Program-made: the position numbers and the translations under genes | The notes under the pieces: generated by a model | Database searches by the model: none | Told to the model about the DNA's origin: nothing | Seen by the model: the letters and a program-made list of their open reading frames with translations, nothing else | Source of the DNA: JACDAE01 sp963717195 | Lineage (GTDB): Bacteria; Chloroflexota; Ktedonobacteria; Ktedonobacterales; Ktedonobacteraceae | DNA: 64,000 nucleotides | Assembly: GCA_963717195.1 (NCBI GenBank) | Contig: CAVQVR010000021.1 | Location: 1 to 64,000, forward strand | Direction: 5' to 3' | Part shown: positions 57,939 through 64,000 of the stretch, piece after piece | How the letters are laid out: every line of letters begins with the position of its first letter | Position numbering within the stretch: the stretch's first letter is position 1

Positions 57939-58609
57939 CCATTGCTTTTTTCTCCCTGGCAACAGACGGTATTCTTCCAATATTTCAGTATATCTTCGAT
58001 CATCTCAGCTTCACAACGTACTTGAAATATATTGTGTTGAGTAACGTCGTGAAAGTGTGAGATGAGATTTTGACCAAGCCGCTCGCATGTCGCCAGCGTT
58101 AATATTCCTCGCTCGGCTCCCACAGGCACGCAACGATGACGATAGGCCAGTTCATATGGGAACAGATGCAAGAGACGAGGCGGAGGATAACTGGCAAGGA
58201 AGGCCAGGTAAGGCAAACTACTTTGATTGGTGCTATAGGGTGTCACTGATACAGGTTCCCATCCTATTTCGCACTCCTCCACTATCGTAAGCGGTTGCTC
58301 GTTTTGCAGACGCTGCACCAGGGCCACTGCTGCATAATCATACATAATCTGCATCTCGAACTCAACATCTGCCAGCAGGGCATACACACGCCTCGCAACC
58401 GCCTGCGCTCCTTCTGGAAGCGTTGCGGGTAAGAGAATAATACAATTCGTGCCGCGCAAAAGAACACTATCACTCCTTCTCACGTTACACCTAATACGCA
58501 GCGCGGCACGCTGCAAAATAAGGCACGATTGCTGAGAAGCCTGAATATACAACAATGCTAACTGGCTATCCTCTACCACTTCCAGGGAATATCTACTTGC
58601 CCGTTCCAC
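57926..58609 (-). CDS. Degenerate GGDEF-like protein with MshEN-like C-terminal domain
   Basis: The product has 227 residues. About 30-105 looks like a GGDEF fold without its catalytic motif (LRIRCNVRRSDSVLLRGTNCIILLPATLPEGAQAVARRVYALLADV): RRSD and the strand/helix pattern remain, but GG(D/E)EF is not present. About 145-215 resembles the MshEN/GspE-N domain (PYELAYRHRCVPVGAERGILTLATCERLGQNLISHFHDVTQHNIFQVRCEAEMIEDILKYW), which binds c-di-GMP in some proteins. A nucleotide-binding effector without cyclase activity is inferred. Its stop overlaps the ECF sigma stop by 13 bp. Confidence 0.6.
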   Translation of the reverse strand: MERASRYSLEVVEDSQLALLYIQASQQSCLILQRAALRIRCNVRRSDSVLLRGTNCIILLPATLPEGAQAVARRVYALLADVEFEMQIMYDYAAVALVQRLQNEQPLTIVEECEIGWEPVSVTPYSTNQSSLPYLAFLASYPPPRLLHLFPYELAYRHRCVPVGAERGILTLATCERLGQNLISHFHDVTQHNIFQVRCEAEMIEDILKYWKNTVCCQGEKSNGQHV

Positions 58610-58722
58610 TTCTCCACCTCCATCTCTTTTTCTTTCACAAAATATATATTTTTTTCAATCAAAGATATTGAACTATTCAGTAGGGGCCTGACTCCTCAGC
58701 GCCTACAGCGCTTCGCAAGGCG

Positions 58723-58781
58723 TTTTGTGTGGACGGTGGGATTTGCGGCCTGGGGCCGCAAATCCCACCGTCCACACAAAA
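58723..58781. repeat. Family C hairpin repeat, copy 2
   Basis: A perfect 28-bp stem (58723-58750 and 58754-58781) encloses TGG; the core GACGGTGGGATTTGCGGCC is identical to copy 1 at 6291-6339. The right flank (CCACCTGCGGTGGCGAGG, about 58792-58809) is an inverted version of the left flank of copy 1, so the repeat unit extends beyond the stem. The rest of 58610-59132 is AT-rich, with no gene. Confidence 0.85.
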
Positions 58782-59132
58782 CCTGGGCAAGCCACCTGCG
58801 GTGGCGAGGAGACCTGAATAGTTACGATATTGATAGGCATGACATTGCATATCTACCCCTATGATACAGGCAGTATATACGTACTTCCGTTAATCTTCCG
58901 GTTGTAATCAGGTTAAAAGCCCAGAAAGCAGGTAAAGAAAATATGTATATTGATCATTTTCAACCCTTAACACGCATCAGGCTAATTTTACATGTTCACA
59001 ACCGATCTATTACCCGAATATTCATCACACTATGATACCTTTTTCGCATAATCACATCTTTTACTAAAATTTTTCTTCTCTGATAACGCTCAATTTTGTG
59101 TAATTGCTACAAGGGTATTGGGAGGGTTTTTA

Positions 59133-61295
59133 ATGACAACCAGACAACCGCTAAAACCCGATTATAATAGTCAGGATGCTCGCGTGCTTATGCAAGCTTC
59201 TCGCACTGCTCCTCCTTTACGTTTTAGCATTATTCTCTGTACCTATAATCGTCGTAATATGGTACTCTCAACTCTTGCCTGCTTACGCCGTCAAACGCTC
59301 GCTTATACACTTTTTGAGGTGATTGTTGTCGATAATGGTTCCAGCGATAATACGCTACAGGCTGTACACGCCTATGTGAATGCTGGCACTGCTCAGGGCA
59401 GGCCGCCTGAAGATACCTGGCAGGTACATTGCCTCGCTGAGATGCGCAACGGTCTCGCCCATGCACGCAACAGGGGACTGCAAGTTGCTCAAGGTGAGAT
59501 CGCAGTCTTCCTTGATGACGATACTCTTCCGGAACCTTCTTTTCTTGCTCACCTTCTCGACGCTTATGAGGCAACAGGAGCGGATGCCATAGGTGGTCGC
59601 GTCGAATTACATTGGGACGCCTCGCGCCCACACTGGCTCTCCGACAATCTCTTAGAAATGCTGGGGTATTTCGCGCCGTCTTATACACGTATGCCTCTTC
59701 CTGAAACATTGAATTTTAGTGGCTGTAACTTTTCTGTAAAAATGGAGGTGCTACACGCCATTGGCCCCTTCTCCCCATTCCTGGGCAAGCGTCTCCAGGT
59801 TCCCACACGTGCAGAGTGTGCCGACCTCGGGCAGCGTTTACGAAACAAAGGTTACACATTGTGGTACGAGCCACATGCCATCGTCGCACACCGCGTTCCA
59901 GCCGCACGAATTCAGCGGGCTTTCTTTCAGGGTCGTGCCTACTGGCGTGGGCGCTCTGAAGCAATGCTGCACTATGTGAATTCACCTCAGAGTAAAACTG
60001 GCATCCATATGATGACATTCGCCATATTCTGGACGCTCTTCTTCGAACTCTGCGCACTTCTACAGCTAGCCTTGCTTCATCGCCCTTTACTTTATCTATC
60101 CAGTCGACCACCTCAAGAACAGTTACAGGCTGCACTGGCCCAGGCTGAAATCTGGGGACACCTGTGTCAACAATTGCAGTTTATTGAACATGCACCGGCC
60201 TTGTTCAGCACACCCTCTGTCCTCTTCGTTCGTCCCTCAAAACAGGATACTTCTCTTCTGGAACAGGGGCTTATAGAGCAAGATGTGCACTATGCTATGA
60301 GCTGCGCCGCGCTTCCTCTCTTATGGCTCTGGCGACATCGCGCCTACCGCGCACAATCAATTGGAATTATACATATCTACCAGGCTGGAGCATTTCAACT
60401 GAATTTCTGGCAGCGGCAACATTTCCACTTACGGCTCTGGCTGGCACAACGTCTGAGTATTCGCATCGTTACTACAGATACAGGCGGTTGGTGGTATAAT
60501 ATCCATAGCCTGCGCTTTCTGCTACATCGCACCTTTGAACGTAAACTGTTCTATTGCAGCGATATTGTGTTGACCTATACACGCCAGGTCGCTCACCTCT
60601 ATCCTGATAACAGGCTACGTAGCCACGTTCGCTTCCTCGTGCACCCGGGCTATCGCGGCTACTCCCCTCCTCCCATTGCTCGTGAGCAGGCATATCTGCA
60701 ACTCGGCATTCCTTCAAAAGCTAGCTTTGTCTACCTCTGTATCGCACATCTCCATACTGAGCATGAGCTACTCCTCTTGATCGATGCCTTTACAGATGCT
60801 GTAGAGCAACAACAACGAAAAAAAGAAAGCTCCTCACGCAAAAAACTTCAACTACTACTCGTTGGTTCTCCTAAAAACAGAAAAGTAGCGCAGTACGTCC
60901 TCCAAAGAGCAGCGATGGACTCCGCTATTCACCTTTTCCTGGATCCTTGTGAGCAAGACCTGTCTCTGTTTATGGGTGCAGCTCATAGCGTCGTGTTTCC
61001 CTATTTCGCTCTCTCGTCGGTCGGTATGCTGGAAATGGTACTCCTCGCCCTTTCCTATGAACGCATCGTTGTCGTGCCCGACCTACCACGCTTCCAGGGC
61101 GTACTCCCTCCACATGCCAGCATATTCTACGATGCCCACAAGCAATCAGACCTGGTTCAAGCACTGGTGAAGGCTCAGTCCCCGCGCTGCCACCTTAGAG
61201 AAAAGGATCTACGCGCTCTTGATGTCACACCTGGCTGGCAGCAACATGGCAAACGCCTGCTCGAAATTTACAGGATCCTGCTCAGCCAACAATAA
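59133..61295 (+). CDS. Two-domain glycosyltransferase (GT2 plus GT-B-like C-terminal part)
   Basis: The product has 720 residues from the ATG at 59133, preceded by GGGAGGG; an earlier in-frame TTG is not supported. About 30-265 is a GT2 (GT-A) domain: FSIILCTYNRRNMVLSTLACL, VDNGSSDNTL, RNGLAHARNRGLQVAQGEIAVFLDDDTLPE with the D-x-D metal site, and GGRVELHWD. A linker has a hydrophobic stretch at about 290-320. About 400-720 resembles a GT-B (GT4-like) second enzyme: LQLLLVGSPKNR, ALSSVGMLEMVLLALSYERIVVVPDLPRFQGVLPPHASIFYDAHKQ. Two transferases in one chain suggest sequential sugar addition. The acceptor is unknown. Confidence 0.82.
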   Translation: MTTRQPLKPDYNSQDARVLMQASRTAPPLRFSIILCTYNRRNMVLSTLACLRRQTLAYTLFEVIVVDNGSSDNTLQAVHAYVNAGTAQGRPPEDTWQVHCLAEMRNGLAHARNRGLQVAQGEIAVFLDDDTLPEPSFLAHLLDAYEATGADAIGGRVELHWDASRPHWLSDNLLEMLGYFAPSYTRMPLPETLNFSGCNFSVKMEVLHAIGPFSPFLGKRLQVPTRAECADLGQRLRNKGYTLWYEPHAIVAHRVPAARIQRAFFQGRAYWRGRSEAMLHYVNSPQSKTGIHMMTFAIFWTLFFELCALLQLALLHRPLLYLSSRPPQEQLQAALAQAEIWGHLCQQLQFIEHAPALFSTPSVLFVRPSKQDTSLLEQGLIEQDVHYAMSCAALPLLWLWRHRAYRAQSIGIIHIYQAGAFQLNFWQRQHFHLRLWLAQRLSIRIVTTDTGGWWYNIHSLRFLLHRTFERKLFYCSDIVLTYTRQVAHLYPDNRLRSHVRFLVHPGYRGYSPPPIAREQAYLQLGIPSKASFVYLCIAHLHTEHELLLLIDAFTDAVEQQQRKKESSSRKKLQLLLVGSPKNRKVAQYVLQRAAMDSAIHLFLDPCEQDLSLFMGAAHSVVFPYFALSSVGMLEMVLLALSYERIVVVPDLPRFQGVLPPHASIFYDAHKQSDLVQALVKAQSPRCHLREKDLRALDVTPGWQQHGKRLLEIYRILLSQQ

Positions 61296-61303
61296 AACAC
61301 GAG

Positions 61304-63706
61304 CTACGAACACACATCCTGCGCTATCGTCTTATTCGTCGCATTCCAGACGATATAGCCCTTCTGGAAGTTCTGGCGCAGGTAGCTACCCGAACCGAGG
61401 TTAGTATCCTTATATGTCACCAGGGCAAAATCGGGATAGCCATGACAGCTCACTACACCATGATCAACATTTGAATATTGCGTCCAGACGCTCCCAAAGA
61501 CCCGGTACGCAGTCGTTGCCCCATTAGCCAGCATGATTTCACCTTGTTGAGAGGAACCGCCTCCGAAGTCTTGCACCCAACCATTTCCTACCGGGTGAGC
61601 TCCATCTCCCCTCCCGGAATCGCGTGGTAGTCCCACAACATCCTCACCACCATTCCTGTTAAAAGCGGCCCTGATAGAAATAGACCTCTTTGCATCAGTA
61701 CCTCTTCCAACCCACTCACGATCATAGGTGCCAGTTGTCCAATCCGGAATATAGCAGGTTGAGCACGACACATAACTATCACTCGTGCCAGTAAAGTCCG
61801 ATTGGGGAGGCAAGAGGCCACTTCCTAGCGCGGACTGGTAGTCATCGGTTGTACTTTGTGGATGAGCTGCGTAGTACCAGACATATTCTTCATAAATTGA
61901 ACGAAATGGGGCTCCAGGATACCAGTGCCCATATACCGACGATGCAACATCGTTTGGATTGTTGCCATATGATCCGTTATATGCCCACACAGCAAAGAAC
62001 CAGTCATTGGCCTTGTATGGATCGTTCGTGTCACTTTTGGATGAAACGCCCGCCGTCGTATTCCACGCGCTGATCAACGACTGCGCTCCCGTCCCGATAT
62101 TATAACCCTGACTATTCTCGATCTTGCTGGCGTCGCTGCGACAATTCCCGGCACTATTACATTGAGGCGGCATCGCCCATGTCTGTTGATATTCGCCCCA
62201 ACCGCCATCAAAGCTCATAATTGGTGAGCCGATAGTGCCGTTGAGGATGCGATAATCGCTGGTATTGAACTGGTGCCAGTTGGATTCGGTAAAGGCCACA
62301 CCATGCAAAATCGCCGCCGAAATGTGCGGATTTCCAGTAAAACCATTCGGACACGTCCCGTAACACATCTTTGACAGTACCGGACCACCAGACAGATTGT
62401 TTCCATGCACCTCAAGCATCCATTCATCTTGCTGCCTGGGATCAGCATTCGGGCTCAGATCAGGCTTCACCGCCAGGCTGGGAGTAGCCAGCAAGGCGGT
62501 AAGCAGATGCGGAGAAACGACGTGCAGTTGCTTCGCCGGAACATGCCTTGTCCAAAAAGTTTGCACGATCTGACCACCTGGTGGTAGCGTCATTTCCTGA
62601 GCTGCACCGGTTTTCTTGTCCTGAAGAATTAATGCCTCCTGAGATGGGACATTGGATATGCCTTGAGCCATGAGATCAGTACGTAGACTTACTACACGCG
62701 CCATCACCTGCACCCTATTGTCAGCCGATATACTTAGCATGTTCACGCCTTTGCTGACATTGAAGGTGTTGAAAGGTTCCGCAACCTGTGCCGCCACACT
62801 ACCACCAAAGCTGATACGTACAACTGTATATCGTAGCGGCTGCCAACTTTGTACGCGCTCACAATCAACCGAATTACCGTCGCTGCCAATACGCAGTACA
62901 TTGCCAGGCAGGATATCACCTGGTAATGTCGTAATGATATCGAGATCACTGATATTTTGTACTTGCTTCTTATTCGTAGGAACACGCACCAGCGCAAGCG
63001 GTTTTCCGGGGCGGGCCAGCGTAAGAATTAAGGCGCCGGTACGGTCAATACCAACCATACGTAAAGAGTTATTACCCGCCACTTGATGCAGTAGTACGCT
63101 ATCATCCCCCTGCAAATCGATGCGATAAATCTCATCATACCCATTATTTCCGACAGCATGCGGCCCGGTTCCTCCGAGGTACGAGCCTTGCGTTCCCGTC
63201 ACAAGCACGCTGCGCGTCGTACCAGTATGATAGTAGAGCGCCTGGTTATCGCTGGACCAGACGGGTTGATCAGTGACGGCGGCTCCTGAGGACAAGAGAC
63301 TGGACTGAGTACCACTCTCAGTAGAAATGACATCAAGAGCCGCAGCATTGAACGTGTTACGCAACGGATTCAAGAGCGCTACATATCGTCCATCTGCTGA
63401 AGGAAAAAGCATTGGTGTTACAGGCGAAGAGTTCCGTGCTATCACAGCTACGGGAACGGTCGTGCTCTGATCAGTCCCCGAAGCGCGATAGATGACCAAC
63501 GGCCCGTTCGGCTGCTGCTGACTACTAAATGCAACAGTGTAAACAAGGTCATATGTATGATCCTGCCAGTTCCCCTTCACAACTAACGGTTGTTCAGGAA
63601 CAGCCTTCCCCACATGAGCTCGCGCATCAATAGACGGAAAGTGAACAAATTCAGAGAACAACAAAAACGATAGCAATATACTCATAAGAAAAACTGTTCT
63701 TTTCAT
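61304..63706 (-). CDS. Secreted protein: propeller-like domain, SLT-like transglycosylase domain, LGFP-like tail
   Basis: The product has 800 residues from the ATG at 63706 (AGGAGGG 6 bases upstream); 16 upstream codons in frame are not used. A signal peptide covers about 1-28 (VFLMSILLSFLLFSEF). About 40-420 has repeated Asp/Ser-Trp strand patterns like a beta-propeller (TDQPVWSSDNQALYYHTG, MFPSADGRYVALLNP). About 470-640 is lytic-transglycosylase-like: AAILHGVAFTESNWHQFN with the Glu that would be catalytic, and FDGGWGEYQQTWAMPPQCNS, YNIGTGAQSLISAWN. The end (FNRNGGEDVVGLPRDSGRG, LRQNFQKGYIVWNATN) is LGFP-repeat-like, a cell-wall association module. Peptidoglycan or cell-wall glycan cleavage is inferred. 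Confidence 0.75.
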   Translation of the reverse strand: MKRTVFLMSILLSFLLFSEFVHFPSIDARAHVGKAVPEQPLVVKGNWQDHTYDLVYTVAFSSQQQPNGPLVIYRASGTDQSTTVPVAVIARNSSPVTPMLFPSADGRYVALLNPLRNTFNAAALDVISTESGTQSSLLSSGAAVTDQPVWSSDNQALYYHTGTTRSVLVTGTQGSYLGGTGPHAVGNNGYDEIYRIDLQGDDSVLLHQVAGNNSLRMVGIDRTGALILTLARPGKPLALVRVPTNKKQVQNISDLDIITTLPGDILPGNVLRIGSDGNSVDCERVQSWQPLRYTVVRISFGGSVAAQVAEPFNTFNVSKGVNMLSISADNRVQVMARVVSLRTDLMAQGISNVPSQEALILQDKKTGAAQEMTLPPGGQIVQTFWTRHVPAKQLHVVSPHLLTALLATPSLAVKPDLSPNADPRQQDEWMLEVHGNNLSGGPVLSKMCYGTCPNGFTGNPHISAAILHGVAFTESNWHQFNTSDYRILNGTIGSPIMSFDGGWGEYQQTWAMPPQCNSAGNCRSDASKIENSQGYNIGTGAQSLISAWNTTAGVSSKSDTNDPYKANDWFFAVWAYNGSYGNNPNDVASSVYGHWYPGAPFRSIYEEYVWYYAAHPQSTTDDYQSALGSGLLPPQSDFTGTSDSYVSCSTCYIPDWTTGTYDREWVGRGTDAKRSISIRAAFNRNGGEDVVGLPRDSGRGDGAHPVGNGWVQDFGGGSSQQGEIMLANGATTAYRVFGSVWTQYSNVDHGVVSCHGYPDFALVTYKDTNLGSGSYLRQNFQKGYIVWNATNKTIAQDVCS

Positions 63707-63893
63707 TATCGGCCCTCCTGAAACCATTATTGTCAGGAGGAACAATCCATACATTTATACGTTGTAATTTATAAAGGTGTAGTACATAGCTTTTTAAGGT
63801 CAGGTTTTGCTGATGGTTGAACTGAAAGACTCGATTATCCTTCTATTAGCCTCGGTCTGCTCACGGGCGTCCGTACAAAAATCAGGGGAAAGA

Positions 63894-63929
63894 AACGTTT
63901 TTGCAGTGCAAAACGTTATCAGTTATAAT
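63894..63929 (+). promoter_or_regulatory. Strong promoter with overlapping palindrome near right edge
   Basis: TTGCAG (63901-63906) and TATAAT (63924-63929) are 17 bp apart. AACGTTTTTGCA (63894-63905) and TGCAAAACGTT (63907-63917) are nearly exact inverted repeats covering the -35, an arrangement fit for a repressor. A 20-codon ORF starts at 63937 and ends just before the window edge; no gene starts upstream in 63755-63893. The controlled gene is beyond the window. Confidence 0.6.
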
Positions 63930-64000
63930 GTTCAGTATGGAAAACAAAGCATTACAAAAATCTATCTTTCGTCATTTCATTGCCAAATATTATGAATAAT

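Noticed and set aside
63807..63995. Plus-strand ORF of 62 codons at the right edge
   Set aside because: It crosses a strong promoter, has no ribosome site and no recognisable features.

Overview
The window most resembles a bacterial chromosome of the Chloroflexota, class Ktedonobacteria. This rests on gene families seen here, not on a database search: a zinc-ribbon/nucleotide-cyclase/AAA/TPR giant protein, XRE-TPR regulators, a GGDEF-like/MshEN protein, DUF402, a MASE4 histidine kinase, methylmalonyl-CoA pathway genes, moderate GC, and many palindromic intergenic repeats. The first ~1.05 kb is different. It is much GC-richer, reads like actinobacterial DNA, and ends in truncated genes, so the left edge is a transferred/decayed segment or an assembly join.

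Layout. 1-2.1 kb: remnants (a Gly/Ser-rich protein, an acyl-CoA dehydrogenase N-terminus, a radical-SAM C-terminus, a frameshifted glycosyltransferase). 2.15-2.51 kb: one palindromic element inserted inside another, with a visible 10-bp target duplication. 2.6-6.1 kb: a flavin disulfide reductase facing a frameshifted GMC oxidoreductase. 6.5-18.2 kb (minus strand): a sugar locus reading DeoR/periplasmic-binding-protein fusion regulator, ABC ATPase, two permeases, binding protein, arabinose/fucose-type isomerase, secreted GH78 alpha-L-rhamnosidase. Together they would release, import and isomerise a deoxysugar or pentose. 18.8-23.7 kb: acyl-CoA carboxylase beta subunit, a secreted duplicated-domain protein, methylmalonyl-CoA epimerase and a DUF402 protein. 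24-30.6 kb: an MBL-fold remnant, the MASE4 kinase, and the frameshifted cyclase-ATPase-TPR protein. 31-34.5 kb: methyltransferase, HAD hydrolase, WalJ-like MBL hydrolase, amidohydrolase.

34.6-39.8 kb (minus strand): an rRNA operon with recognisable promoter, 16S and 23S genes, and long processing stems around each gene. No tRNA was found in the spacer and no 5S gene follows 23S. 39.9-47.1 kb: mnmE, fdhD, a small hypothetical gene, a Fur-family regulator, a CDP-alcohol phosphatidyltransferase, a class B PBP and aroC. 47.3-52.4 kb: a regulatory island in which two paralogous XRE-TPR regulators flank a sigma-like gene and a gene with a zinc anti-sigma motif. 53-58.6 kb: acyl-CoA ligase, rsmI, malate dehydrogenase, tRNA-Gln(CUG), an ECF sigma factor and a GGDEF-like/MshEN protein. 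59-63.7 kb: a two-domain glycosyltransferase and a large secreted propeller/transglycosylase-like protein. The right edge carries a strong promoter reading out of the window.

The most distinctive features are the three-domain sugar regulator, the XRE-TPR/sigma/anti-sigma island, and several families of palindromic repeats, two copies of which lie exactly on stop codons. Three long genes (glycosyltransferase, GMC oxidoreductase, cyclase-ATPase) are each broken by a single one-base shift; reads are needed to tell decay from sequence error.
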